DNA of 64,000 bases, taken from contig NZ_SRJC01000001.1 in the NCBI RefSeq assembly GCF_004684905.1, positions 620,001-684,000 on the forward strand, read 5' to 3'. Positions within the stretch are counted from its first letter, which is position 1, and each line of letters begins with the position of its first letter. This DNA is from Halobacillus salinus (GTDB lineage Bacteria; Bacillota; Bacilli; Bacillales; Halobacillaceae). This document shows positions 54,044-62,863 of this stretch, in pieces. The notes under the pieces are model-generated. The model was not told the origin of the DNA. It saw only the letters and a program-made list of their open reading frames with translations, and did no database searches. Both the position numbers and the translations under genes were made by a program.

Positions 54044-55795
54044 ATGTCTAATAAAAATATTGTTATCGTCGGCGGTGGACTAGCCGGTCTGATGGCAACC
54101 ATTAAAGCAGCAGAACAAGGGATTCACGTGGATCTGCTATCAATTGTGCCTGTTAAACGCTCTCACTCTGTATGTGCACAAGGTGGAATCAACGGAGCCG
54201 TCAATACAAAAGGGGAGGGAGACTCTCCTTGGGAACACTTCGATGATACCGTTTATGGTGGGGATTTCCTTGCGAACCAACCTCCGGTTAAGGCGATGTG
54301 TGATGCAGCACCTGGAATCATTCACTTACTAGATCGTATGGGGGTTATGTTCAACCGTACGCCGGAAGGACTCCTTGACTTCCGACGCTTCGGAGGCACG
54401 CAGCACCACCGTACAGCGTTTGCCGGTGCAACGACAGGGCAACAACTATTGTATGCTCTTGACGAGCAGGTTCGTCGTCATGAAGTGAACGGTTTGGTAA
54501 CTAAATATGAGAACTGGGAATTCTTGTCTGCTATCGTTGATGATAAGGGTGTTGGCCGTGGAGTTGTAGGTCAGAACCTAAGCAGTCACGAAATCAAAGC
54601 ATTTCCTGCTGATGCGGTCATTATGGCAACTGGTGGCCCTGGTATTATCTTTGGTAAGTCAACGAACTCTGTCATCAATACAGGTTCAGCAGCTGGGTCT
54701 CTTTATCAACAAGGTGTCCGCTACGCAAACGGTGAATTCATCCAAATTCACCCGACAGCAATTCCTGGAGACGACAAGCTCCGCCTTATGAGTGAATCTG
54801 CTCGTGGAGAAGGTGGACGAGTTTGGACTTATAAAGACGGGGAGCCTTGGTACTTCCTTGAGGAGAAATACCCTGCTTACGGAAACCTAGTGCCTCGTGA
54901 TATTGCAACACGTGAAATTTTCGACGTGTGTGTGAACCAGAAACTCGGCATTAACGGAGAGAACATGGTGTACCTGGATCTTTCTCACAAAGATCCGAAA
55001 GAATTGGACGTTAAATTGGGCGGAATCATTGAAATTTATGAGAAGTTTGTTGGGGATGACCCTCGTAAAGTTCCAATGAAAATCTTCCCTGCCGTCCACT
55101 ATTCCATGGGTGGCATGTGGGTCGATTATGACCAAATGACACATATTCCAGGAATCTTCGCTGCCGGAGAATGTGACTATACACAACACGGTGGTAACCG
55201 TCTTGGTGCTAACTCTCTTCTTTCTTCTATTTACGGCGGAATGGTCGCCGGGCCGAACGCAGTGAAATATACAGAAGGGCTAGATGAGATTGCAGATGAC
55301 ATGTCCTCAACTCTTTTCGAAGAGAAAGTCAAAGAGGAACAAGCCAAATTCGATGAAATTATGAAAATGGACGGCGAGGAGAATGCCTACCAGATTCATA
55401 AAGAACTTGGTGAGTGGATGACCGATAACGTAACGGTTGTACGTGAAAACGAAAAGCTTAAAAAGACAGATGAAAAAATCCTTGAGCTGATGGACCGTTA
55501 TAAGAACATCAACATTAACGATACATCCCGCTGGAGTAACCAAGGGGCAATGTTCACTCGTCAATTATGGAATATGCTGCAGCTTGCTCGTGTTATTACA
55601 CAAGGTGCTCTTAACCGTAACGAAAGCCGAGGAGCACACTACAAACCGGAATTCCCGGACCGTAATGATGAAGAGTGGTTGAAGACAACCATTGCCTCAT
55701 ATGACGCAGAGAACAATAAGCCTGTCTTCACTTATGAAGATGTGGATACTTCACTCATCGAGCCACGGAAACGTGACTACTCGAAAAGTAAATAA
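54044..55795 (+). CDS. sdhA: Succinate dehydrogenase flavoprotein subunit
   Basis: SdhA holds covalent FAD and oxidises succinate to fumarate. The 583-residue protein has the dinucleotide-binding VIVGGGLAGLMATIKAAE, the FAD-attachment region SHSVCAQGGINGAVN, the substrate site FIQIHPTAIPGD and GEGGRVW, and the catalytic arginine region YTQHGGNRLGANSLLSSIYG. It lacks a signal and acts on the cytoplasmic face. AAGGGAGTGAG precedes the ATG. It is second gene of sdhCAB. Confidence 0.98.
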   Translation: MSNKNIVIVGGGLAGLMATIKAAEQGIHVDLLSIVPVKRSHSVCAQGGINGAVNTKGEGDSPWEHFDDTVYGGDFLANQPPVKAMCDAAPGIIHLLDRMGVMFNRTPEGLLDFRRFGGTQHHRTAFAGATTGQQLLYALDEQVRRHEVNGLVTKYENWEFLSAIVDDKGVGRGVVGQNLSSHEIKAFPADAVIMATGGPGIIFGKSTNSVINTGSAAGSLYQQGVRYANGEFIQIHPTAIPGDDKLRLMSESARGEGGRVWTYKDGEPWYFLEEKYPAYGNLVPRDIATREIFDVCVNQKLGINGENMVYLDLSHKDPKELDVKLGGIIEIYEKFVGDDPRKVPMKIFPAVHYSMGGMWVDYDQMTHIPGIFAAGECDYTQHGGNRLGANSLLSSIYGGMVAGPNAVKYTEGLDEIADDMSSTLFEEKVKEEQAKFDEIMKMDGEENAYQIHKELGEWMTDNVTVVRENEKLKKTDEKILELMDRYKNININDTSRWSNQGAMFTRQLWNMLQLARVITQGALNRNESRGAHYKPEFPDRNDEEWLKTTIASYDAENNKPVFTYEDVDTSLIEPRKRDYSKSK

Positions 55796-55810
55796 AGGAG
55801 GTCATTGATG

Positions 55811-56575
55811 ATGAGCGAAAATAAAACCGTAACGTTTATAATTACGCGTCAAGACCACCCGGACGAACAGCCTTATGAGGAAACATTTGAGATCCCTTAT
55901 CGTGAAAATATGAACGTCATTTCTGGGTTGATGGAGATCCGTCGTAATCCAGTCAATGCAAATGGCGAGAAGACAACACCTGTCTATTGGGACATGGGGT
56001 GTTTAGAAGAAGTTTGTGGTGCTTGTTCGATGGTAATCAACGGCACTCCGAGACAATCTTGTACGGCACTTGTAGACCAGTTGGAACAGCCGGTCCGCTT
56101 GGCGCCAATGACAACATTCCCAGTCAATCGTGACCTTGCAGTTGATCGAAGCCGTATGTTTGATTCACTGAAAAAGGTGAAGGCTTGGGTACCGATTGAC
56201 GGTACTTATGACCTTGGGCCTGGACCGCGGATGCCTGAGAGTAAGCGTCAGTGGGCTTATGAGTTGTCGAAATGCATGACTTGTGGTGTTTGCTTAGAAG
56301 CTTGTCCAAACGTGAACAGCAAATCTGATTTCATTGGACCTGCTCCTTTATCACAAGTTCGCCTTTTCAATTCACACCCGACAGGTGAACTGAATAAGAG
56401 TGAACGTCTGCAGACGATTATGGATGAGGAAGGGCTTATGGGTTGCGGTAACTCGCAAAACTGCGTGCAATCCTGTCCGAAAGGAATTCCTTTGACAACA
56501 TCAATTGCTGCATTGAACCGTGATACTGCAATTGAATCTTTCAAAAGCTTCTTCGGAAGTGACCAGCGTATCTAA
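55811..56575 (+). CDS. sdhB: Succinate dehydrogenase iron-sulfur subunit
   Basis: SdhB passes electrons from the flavin to the haem subunit through three Fe-S clusters. The [2Fe-2S] ligands are in GCLEEVCGACSMVING and RQSCTALVD; the [4Fe-4S] and [3Fe-4S] ligands are in CMTCGVCLEACPN and CGNSQNCVQSCPKG. The protein has 254 aa from ATG 55811, which is 8 bases after AAGGAGG; ATG 55808 and TTG 55805 are also in frame. It ends the operon and a terminator follows. In B. subtilis the next gene is ysmA; here it is a ComP-like kinase. Confidence 0.97.
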   Translation: MSENKTVTFIITRQDHPDEQPYEETFEIPYRENMNVISGLMEIRRNPVNANGEKTTPVYWDMGCLEEVCGACSMVINGTPRQSCTALVDQLEQPVRLAPMTTFPVNRDLAVDRSRMFDSLKKVKAWVPIDGTYDLGPGPRMPESKRQWAYELSKCMTCGVCLEACPNVNSKSDFIGPAPLSQVRLFNSHPTGELNKSERLQTIMDEEGLMGCGNSQNCVQSCPKGIPLTTSIAALNRDTAIESFKSFFGSDQRI

Positions 56576-56581
56576 TAATAG

Positions 56582-56617
56582 AAACCACCGCCTTTCTTTT
56601 GGGGCGGTGGTTTTTTT
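56582..56617 (+). terminator. Terminator after sdhB
   Basis: AAACCACCGCC and GGCGGTGGTTT are perfect 11-bp arms around a 10-base loop, followed by T. Confidence 0.92.
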
Positions 56618-56698
56618 ATGGATTTATTTTGGAAGTGATTTTTGTTAAGATAAGTTCTTGTGTGTAAAGAATCATATAGCAAAGCATTTTTAAATGGT

Positions 56699-56726
56699 TT
56701 GCCGTCTTAACAATGAGTAGTATAAT
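56699..56726 (+). promoter_or_regulatory. Promoter of the comP-like gene
   Basis: TATAAT (56721-56726) is perfect; TTGCCG (56699-56704), 16 bases upstream, is a partial -35 match. The leader would be about 30 bases. Confidence 0.55.
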
Positions 56727-56760
56727 AGACGTGGTTGTTAATTTTTATTAGGGTGATCTC

Positions 56761-59085
56761 ATGAAAAAAATGAAATGGTTTCATATACTTGTATTATTAT
56801 TTTTTATCATATCAGGATGTTATATAGCATTTTTATCTATGAATCAACCATTCATCGGCATAGATTTGGAAGAGAAAGATGGCAATTACGTCATTTCTGA
56901 GATAAATAATGAAGGTTGGGCAGACCGCCACTTTGTACCGATAGGAGCAGAAGTGGTATCTGTGAATGGCGAGAGCCCAGAGGAACATACTTCTGTTTCA
57001 ATGTTTTCAGAGGTGGAAATGGCAGATAGTATCACGGTGCAATTCGACGGAAGCAGGATGGTTTACGATGATATCACTGACTCAAGTGCGATGCACTGGG
57101 CGTTCTATATCTTAATCCCGATATTATTCTTTGTAAGTGTACTTGGTATTTCATATTTAGTTCATAAGCGAGTGCCTACAAGATATTCCATGGGGACGCT
57201 TATTCTGTACTTCTTAGCTGTGGCGTTAGGTTATATGAGTAACAGCGGTGCAGTGCGGGACGATTTGTATAGTGTACTTCTTAATACTTCTATGTTTCTC
57301 ACCTCTCCCGTCATTTTAATTCATTTTCTTTATAAGTATTTTCAAGAACTTAATGTGTATTGGTTCTCGAAGAAAATCATCTATTTCTTATATTTTGTAA
57401 CAATAATGGTATCTTTGCTTGAGAAATATTATTTAGTCACCAAAAACTATCCGGCGTGGTTCAATCCGGTTCCGCATTGGTTGTTACTGCTTCTCTATAT
57501 CATATTGTTTACGATCATATACAGGGGTTTATACGTTTATAAGTCTACTCCTGTCGGGTCTATCTTCAAATATATGAGCGTAGGTGTGTCCATCGCTTTC
57601 TTTCCGTATATTTTCTTATATTTAATTCCAGCCCTCACCTTTGGTGTGAAGATCATTTCCTTGGAGATTGGAGCTTTCTTCTTAGTGGCATTACCGATTA
57701 CGTTCATGTATTTGATTACCAGAGAGCAGCTGGTTGATATCACGTTTGTCATGAATCGTGTAAGGTATTATGCCCTGTTGTCGGTCATTCCGAGTATTCT
57801 TTTGACCTTCATTTCATTCTGGGCTGTCGAGGTCGATCGGTCCCCTGTGGTATATATTCAGGTGTTTCTTCTTGTTTATATCACGCTGGTTTCTTTTCTC
57901 TCTATGAAAGAAATATTGGATTTTAGACTGCAGCGGCATCTATTCTCTGCAAGATACTCTTTCCAGGAGAGTATGCACCGGATGGCGAAGGATATGAAAG
58001 ACCAATCCAATGCGGTCGATCTCATGAAGGTGATGCGAGGGGAAGTGAATAATGTCATGAATGTACGTGATATTTACATTTACTCCAAGCACATCAAACG
58101 CAATATGTATTGTGTCTATGATCAGATTCCTGATGACATTATGGAAAACATTCGCGAACAGCTGGATAAGAATAATTATGATGTTGGTTCGATTATTGAG
58201 TCTTCGAAGGGGTTCGGTGTGATTGTCGGCTTTTCTTTAGATAAAATCACGATGCTTTGGTGTAAAGGAAAGCGTGACTTTACTACTTTAAACCGTGATG
58301 AGAAGACCTATTTACAAACCATCTCCCATAATGCCAACATTGCAATTGAGAATATGAATTTGATTGAAGATCTCGTGAAGGAACTAAGAAGACTGAGAAA
58401 TGACCAAACCCAGAAGTATCCTACATGGCTTTCCAGGTTGCTGTTCACAATTGCAGAGAACCAGAGGAAGCAGCTGTCTATTGATTTACACGATACAGTT
58501 CTTCAAGAACAACTGTTTCTCTATAGAAAAATGGATGACTTGTTACGCCAGAGAAAGGATCTACCGAAAACTTTACACTCTGAACTTGTGATGTATAAAG
58601 AGTCACTGCTCGACAGTATCCATCTAATCAGAGAGACGTGTAACGAGTTGAGACCAGCCTTTATCGAGGAAATGGGGCTTGTACAGTCTCTTAATAACCT
58701 TATTCAACAATATCAACTAAGGTCGAACTTTACGGTTTACTTCTCGGAAGAAGACTTTACTACAGAATTGGACCAGGAGCACGTACTGGCAATATTCAGG
58801 ATTGTGCAGGAACTTCTCACCAATGCCGTGAAACACTCAGGTGCAAAAGTGGTGAAGTTATCTCTATCCAATGATAAAGACAATGTGGAATTACACTATT
58901 CAGATAATGGACGAGGAATGGATTTCTCCTTTCAACGGGATTTGTTCTCTCATATTGGTTTGTCCGGTATTGAGCAGCGCGTAAACGGATTGAATGGAAG
59001 TATGGATATATCAACAGCCCCGGGTCAAGGCTTTGAAGCTGTGATAACATTTCCTTGTACCGCAACTAAGGAGGTACATGTATGA
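56761..59085 (+). CDS. comP: ComP-like membrane sensor histidine kinase
   Basis: This 774-residue kinase matches the ComP layout (B. subtilis ComP is 769 aa). A first membrane helix (about 6-28) leads to an extracellular domain resembling a PDZ fold (about 30-100, VPIGAEVVSVNGESPEEHT). About seven more helices follow (about 110-390), then a GAF-like cytoplasmic linker, a HisKA_3 H-box with H577 (QLSIDLHDTVLQEQL) and the ATPase motifs VQELLTNAVKHSG and YSDNGRGMDF. It overlaps comA by 4 bases. No comQ or comX gene is present beside it, so the ligand is unknown. It takes the place of B. subtilis ysmA. The name is by similarity; ligand and pathway are inference. Confidence 0.85.
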   Translation: MKKMKWFHILVLLFFIISGCYIAFLSMNQPFIGIDLEEKDGNYVISEINNEGWADRHFVPIGAEVVSVNGESPEEHTSVSMFSEVEMADSITVQFDGSRMVYDDITDSSAMHWAFYILIPILFFVSVLGISYLVHKRVPTRYSMGTLILYFLAVALGYMSNSGAVRDDLYSVLLNTSMFLTSPVILIHFLYKYFQELNVYWFSKKIIYFLYFVTIMVSLLEKYYLVTKNYPAWFNPVPHWLLLLLYIILFTIIYRGLYVYKSTPVGSIFKYMSVGVSIAFFPYIFLYLIPALTFGVKIISLEIGAFFLVALPITFMYLITREQLVDITFVMNRVRYYALLSVIPSILLTFISFWAVEVDRSPVVYIQVFLLVYITLVSFLSMKEILDFRLQRHLFSARYSFQESMHRMAKDMKDQSNAVDLMKVMRGEVNNVMNVRDIYIYSKHIKRNMYCVYDQIPDDIMENIREQLDKNNYDVGSIIESSKGFGVIVGFSLDKITMLWCKGKRDFTTLNRDEKTYLQTISHNANIAIENMNLIEDLVKELRRLRNDQTQKYPTWLSRLLFTIAENQRKQLSIDLHDTVLQEQLFLYRKMDDLLRQRKDLPKTLHSELVMYKESLLDSIHLIRETCNELRPAFIEEMGLVQSLNNLIQQYQLRSNFTVYFSEEDFTTELDQEHVLAIFRIVQELLTNAVKHSGAKVVKLSLSNDKDNVELHYSDNGRGMDFSFQRDLFSHIGLSGIEQRVNGLNGSMDISTAPGQGFEAVITFPCTATKEVHV

Positions 59086-59732
59086 CGACAGTATTAATCG
59101 TAGACGATCATCCCGCTGTCGGAGCAGGGACGAGGTCCATGCTCGAGGGACAATCAGGAATGAGCGTTGATGTGATTGAACAAAGCGGTAAAGTGCAGCA
59201 TTTACTGAAAGAGAAGGACTACGATGTACTTCTTCTCGATTTATATATGCCGGGGATGAACGGAATCGAATTAGCAAAAACGATTCGGAAAGAATATCCA
59301 GATATCACTATATTGATCTACACCGGGTTCGACTTGAGTACTCATTTCAACATGTTGGTTGAAGCGAGCGTCAATGGTTTCGTTTCAAAAACAGCGACGA
59401 GTGAACAGCTGGTGACGGCTATTGAATGTGCATTACGTGACGAAGTAGTTATTCCGCTTCATCTGTTCAAGCAGTTGAGAAGATCAGAAGCGAGCGTAAG
59501 CCAAACAACAGAAACTCCAAGTGGGTCAGAGATTTCTTTAAACGAGAAGGAGCAGTCCATACTGAAGGAAGTTGCTTCTGGTTTAACGAACAGAGAAATC
59601 GCTCAAGAGCTTCATATGTCACAGCGTAGCGTGGAGTATACACTCACTGGTATCTTCAATAAATTGAATGTAAGATCACGAACAGAAGCGCTTTACAAAG
59701 CACAAGAACTCGGGCTTGTGTCTAAATCATGA
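59082..59732 (+). CDS. comA: ComA-like NarL-family response regulator
   Basis: This 216-residue regulator is the partner of the kinase just upstream (ATGA overlap). The receiver domain (1-120) has D8 and D9 and phospho-acceptor D53 (LLDLYMPGMNG), and the FVSKTATSEQ lysine. The C-terminal LuxR-type helix-turn-helix (about 150-210) reads LTNREIAQELHMSQRSVEYT and FNKLNVRSRTEALYKA, very like ComA, including the unusual RSVEYTLTGIFNKLNV stretch. In B. subtilis ComA turns on srfA/comS and the quorum response. No ComA-box palindrome (TTGCGG-N4-CCGCAA) was noticed in the window. Confidence 0.88.
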   Translation: MTTVLIVDDHPAVGAGTRSMLEGQSGMSVDVIEQSGKVQHLLKEKDYDVLLLDLYMPGMNGIELAKTIRKEYPDITILIYTGFDLSTHFNMLVEASVNGFVSKTATSEQLVTAIECALRDEVVIPLHLFKQLRRSEASVSQTTETPSGSEISLNEKEQSILKEVASGLTNREIAQELHMSQRSVEYTLTGIFNKLNVRSRTEALYKAQELGLVSKS

Positions 59733-59741
59733 ACCTGTAGC

Positions 59742-59769
59742 ACAGAGCCGCCCTTCCGCTCATACGATA
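59742..59769 (+). promoter_or_regulatory. Sigma-K-type promoter of gerE
   Basis: AC (59742-59743) and CATACGATA (59761-59769), 17 bases apart, fit the sigma-K pattern AC-N16/17-CATANNNTA. B. subtilis gerE is transcribed by sigma-K RNA polymerase. The predicted leader is about 50 bases. Confidence 0.65.
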
Positions 59770-59824
59770 CAAAGACTAAATAATTCCCCTTATAAAGCTC
59801 AAGAGAACAAGGAGGGGTACGCTT

Positions 59825-60049
59825 GTGAAGGAGGACGGCTATCGGCCAACGCAAATTCTTACCAAGCGGGAGCGAGAAGTATTTGAGCTTCTGGTGCAAG
59901 ATAAGACGACAAGGGAGATCGCAAAAGAGCTTTTCATCTCTGAGAAAACCGTTCGAAACCATATTTCGAACGCTATGCAGAAGTTAGGTGTGAAAGGACG
60001 CTCGCAGGCAGTTGTAGAGCTGCTTAGAATGGGTGAACTGGAATTATAA
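59825..60049 (+). CDS. gerE: Spore germination transcription factor GerE
   Basis: GerE is the latest mother-cell regulator of sporulation; with sigma-K it controls coat and germination genes. The 74-residue protein is a bare LuxR-type helix-turn-helix and is nearly identical to B. subtilis GerE: KREREVFELLVQDKTTREIA, KELFISEKTVRNHISNAMQK and LGVKGRSQAVVELLRMGELE. The start is GTG after AAGGAGGGG. A sigma-K-type promoter precedes it and a terminator follows, so it is its own unit. Confidence 0.98.
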   Translation: MKEDGYRPTQILTKREREVFELLVQDKTTREIAKELFISEKTVRNHISNAMQKLGVKGRSQAVVELLRMGELEL

Positions 60050-60084
60050 CTTTTCCATAGAAAATGTAACTTGGAGAGAGGGGT

Positions 60085-60127
60085 CCTTTCAGGTGCTGAT
60101 GTGTAGCGGTACCTGGAAGGGTTTTTT
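60085..60127 (+). terminator. Terminator after gerE
   Basis: CCTTTCAGGT and ACCTGGAAGG pair (one T-G) around a 16-base loop, followed by T6. Confidence 0.75.
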
Positions 60128-60148
60128 GTCGAATATGATGGTTATACC

Positions 60149-60177
60149 TTGAAATTTACTTAGTAAACCACGACAAT
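60149..60177 (+). promoter_or_regulatory. Promoter of ysmB with operator-like palindrome
   Basis: TTGAAA (60149-60154) and GACAAT (60172-60177) are 17 bases apart. The spacer holds the perfect 13-base palindrome TTTACTTAGTAAA (60155-60167). A MarR dimer bound there would block polymerase, so autoregulation is likely. Confidence 0.6.
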
Positions 60178-60213
60178 GAAGATTAAAGACAAAACCGTTA
60201 AGGAGTGCTGGTT

Positions 60214-60678
60214 GTGCCAAAATCGGAACAGATGACCAAAGTGGCTGATGTTGAGAAAGAATTACGATACATAGCTGGGATCATAAAACAGCAAGGGCGT
60301 GTGATTCTAAACCATTATCCTATTACGGCTCCACAGTTTGTTGCTTTACAGTGGTTGCTTGATAAAGGGAATATGACTATTGGGGAGCTTTCTAATTCTA
60401 TTCATTTAGCCTGTAGTACGACAACAGACTTGGTCGATCGTATGGAGAAGAATGAACTTGTTGAGCGCATCCGTGATCCGAAAGATCGACGTGTTGTTCG
60501 AATTCAAGTACTTGATAAAGGAAAGCAAATCATTCATGAAGTGATAGATAAACGGCAGGAATACCTTCTGAACGTTTTGAAAGACGTATCAGATGAGGAC
60601 GTCAATACATTAAATCGTCTTCTACATTTGCTTCACGAAAATATGTTGCAGACTGAACAACAAGTAGAAGAAAAGTAA
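60214..60678 (+). CDS. ysmB: MarR family transcriptional regulator
   Basis: This winged-helix regulator of 154 aa corresponds to B. subtilis ysmB by position. The DNA-binding core runs from about residue 45 to 105: TAPQFVALQWLLDKGNMTIG, ELSNSIHLACSTTTDLVDRM and the wing LVERIRDPKDRRVVRIQVLD. The dimerising helices are at both ends. GTG 60214 is 8 bases after TAAGGAG; GTG 60205 overlaps that site. racE starts 14 bases later, so both are probably one transcript under an operator-bearing promoter. The inducing signal is unknown. Confidence 0.9.
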   Translation: MPKSEQMTKVADVEKELRYIAGIIKQQGRVILNHYPITAPQFVALQWLLDKGNMTIGELSNSIHLACSTTTDLVDRMEKNELVERIRDPKDRRVVRIQVLDKGKQIIHEVIDKRQEYLLNVLKDVSDEDVNTLNRLLHLLHENMLQTEQQVEEK

Positions 60679-60692
60679 AAGAGGGATGTAGT

Positions 60693-61511
60693 GTGAGAAA
60701 GCCGATAGGAGTTATTGATTCGGGTGTTGGTGGATTAACGGTAGCGCGAGAATTAATGAGGCAGCTCCCGAAAGAACGCTTTATATATTTAGGTGATACA
60801 CAACGATGCCCATACGGCCCTCGACCTGAAGAGGAAGTAAGGGAATTCACTTGGCAAATGGTGAATTATTTACTTGATAAAGATATTAAAATGCTTGTCA
60901 TTGCATGTAATACGGCAACTGCCTATACGCTAGAGGAATTGCAAAATCAACTTTCTATTCCGGTGATCGGCGTTATAGAACCAGGGGCAAGAGCTGCGAT
61001 TAAGGTCAGTCAGAATAAGCGAATCGGTGTGATAGGGACTGAAGGAACGATCAGCTCCAAAGCTTATCCAAACGCGCTTCGCTCCATAGATGCTTCGATC
61101 CGAATCAATGACCTGGCATGCCCTCCATTTGTTCCAATGGTGGAAGATGGGATATTAGCTGGACCAATGGCTGAAGGGGTCGTTGCAAGAACGCTTCAAC
61201 CTTTGAAGGAAATGAATCATATCGACACACTCATTCTAGGTTGTACCCATTATCCGTTAATTCGGCAACTTGTCCAGAAAGAGATGGGAGACCATATCCA
61301 AGTGATCAGTTCTGGCGAAGAAACGGCCCGAGAAGCAAGCCTGATTCTTGCTTATCAGAAAGCCTTGAACACCTCAAATGAAGAACCTGTTCATGAATTT
61401 TATACAACGGGTGATATCGAAAAATTCCGAGTTGTCGCAAACAGTTGGTTTGAAGATCCTGTTCGGATCCTCGAACTTGTTGAACTTGAAGGTACCAGAA
61501 GCTCTGCTTAA
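60693..61511 (+). CDS. racE: Glutamate racemase
   Basis: RacE makes D-glutamate for peptidoglycan. The 272-residue protein has PIGVIDSGVGGLTVARELMR at the N-terminus, the first catalytic cysteine in LVIACNTATAYTLEEL and the second in LILGCTHYPLIRQLV. The start is GTG after AGAGGGATGTA. It is co-transcribed with the MarR gene and ends in a terminator that includes its last codons. The name racE follows B. subtilis; murI is the synonym. Confidence 0.96.
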   Translation: MRKPIGVIDSGVGGLTVARELMRQLPKERFIYLGDTQRCPYGPRPEEEVREFTWQMVNYLLDKDIKMLVIACNTATAYTLEELQNQLSIPVIGVIEPGARAAIKVSQNKRIGVIGTEGTISSKAYPNALRSIDASIRINDLACPPFVPMVEDGILAGPMAEGVVARTLQPLKEMNHIDTLILGCTHYPLIRQLVQKEMGDHIQVISSGEETAREASLILAYQKALNTSNEEPVHEFYTTGDIEKFRVVANSWFEDPVRILELVELEGTRSSA

Positions 61512-61529
61512 TGAAGCAGAGCTTTTTTT
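61500..61529 (+). terminator. Terminator overlapping racE stop
   Basis: AGCTCTGCTT and AAGCAGAGCT are perfect 10-bp arms around AATG, followed by T7. The left arm encodes the last residues of RacE. Confidence 0.9.
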
Positions 61530-61642
61530 GTATAGTTCTTTCTCTACTCTTTTCCTGACAGCTCTACCTGAAAATTCGATGGTCTAAACCATGATGGGGC
61601 TCGTATATATGGTAGTACAATCTATCTCAGGAGGGGAAAAGT

Positions 61643-62740
61643 ATGAAGAGCCTCGGTTTCAAGCCTATGATCATATCGGTTATTCTTTTATTAACGACAG
61701 GGCTGCTCTCTGGCTGCTTGTTTGAAGGAGAACAGACGTTAGAAAAAATGGATAGTCCTGATGAAGCTGTGAATACAACGGATACAGCATTGGAAGAGGA
61801 TGCGCCAGAAGGGGAAGAGCCGAGTGGTGAAGGGGAAGAGGAGCAGGAAGGTGAGGAACAACCCACCTCCCAAACAGTTGAAAGAGAATTGTACCTCATG
61901 GATGAAAACGGGATGATTGTTCCACAGACGATTGAATTGCCTGCATCCCAAGAAGCTGCTTCTCAAGCAATTGAATACTTAGTGAAAGATGGTCCTGTTA
62001 CGAACTTATTGCCTAATGGATTCCAAGCGGTTCTTCCGGCTGGAACTGAAGTTCTAGGGCTTAATCCAGAAGCGGATGGAACGATGGTAGTTGATCTGTC
62101 AGAGGAATTTAAGAATTACGATGCAAAAGATGAACAGAAAATTCTTGAAGCGATGACCTACACACTAACGCAGTTTGATGGAATTAAACGAATTAAGTTA
62201 TGGATCAACGGATATGAACAAAATGTGATGCCTGTAGACGGAACCCCGGTTTCTCAAGGGGTTTCCCGTTCTGACGGGATTAACGTACAAGGTGCGGACC
62301 ATGTAGATGTTCTCGATACGGAGGCTGTCACTGTTTACTTCCCAGCCCAGTCAGGGGATCAGATCTATCAAGTTCCAGTAACGACCAGGGTCCAAAAGGG
62401 AGACGACCTTTATACAACTGTCGTCCAAGCATTGTTGGAAGGGCCCGCACTTGAAACATCCCTCTTGCAGCCCTTCAATGATGAAGCAGAAGTATTAAAG
62501 ACCGAGTTGAATGACGGAGTACTGTCCCTATCATTTAATGAAGCGATTCTCACTGGACAAGACCAACCGACATTATCCAATGCAGCGTTAGCTAGTCTGG
62601 TTATGAGCCTCACTGATTTTGAGGAAGTGGAGTCTGTCGAGGTGAATGTGGAAGGTTCAGAACAGGTTATCAATGAATTAGGTGAACCAATTGTTGAGCC
62701 AGTCACACGTCAAGAAGTGAACCAAGCAATAGGATTGTAA
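61643..62740 (+). CDS. gerM: Spore germination protein GerM (lipoprotein, two GerMN domains)
   Basis: GerM is needed for full sporulation and germination. The 365-residue protein starts with a lipoprotein signal ending in the lipobox LLSG-C25. An acidic linker rich in Glu and Gly follows (about 38-75), then two GerMN domains in tandem (about 85-200, REIYL-like ERELYLMDENGMIVPQTIEL; and about 220-350, EAVTVYFPAQSGDQIYQVPV). Both contain the repeated pattern of an extended strand and a VVQALLEGP-type helix. The ATG follows GGAGGGG. It lies between racE and rph, as in B. subtilis. It should be anchored on the outer face of the membrane. Confidence 0.93.
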   Translation: MKSLGFKPMIISVILLLTTGLLSGCLFEGEQTLEKMDSPDEAVNTTDTALEEDAPEGEEPSGEGEEEQEGEEQPTSQTVERELYLMDENGMIVPQTIELPASQEAASQAIEYLVKDGPVTNLLPNGFQAVLPAGTEVLGLNPEADGTMVVDLSEEFKNYDAKDEQKILEAMTYTLTQFDGIKRIKLWINGYEQNVMPVDGTPVSQGVSRSDGINVQGADHVDVLDTEAVTVYFPAQSGDQIYQVPVTTRVQKGDDLYTTVVQALLEGPALETSLLQPFNDEAEVLKTELNDGVLSLSFNEAILTGQDQPTLSNAALASLVMSLTDFEEVESVEVNVEGSEQVINELGEPIVEPVTRQEVNQAIGL

Positions 62741-62745
62741 CGGAA

Positions 62746-62773
62746 GGACCCTCTCGCGGGGGTTCTTTTTTTG
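62746..62773 (+). terminator. Terminator after gerM
   Basis: GGACCC and GGGTTC pair around a C/G-containing loop, followed by T7. Confidence 0.65.
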
Positions 62774-62863
62774 TTTCGTAAACGTGTAGGTTTACTACCG
62801 ACACATATGAAATTGTGTTAAGATGGGCAAGGATAAGAGAGATGATGAAGGAGGTCATTTACG

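Noticed and set aside
56618-56760. Possible comX-like pheromone precursor before comP
   Set aside because: No frame of suitable length with a ribosome site is present; the stretch holds a terminator and promoter only.
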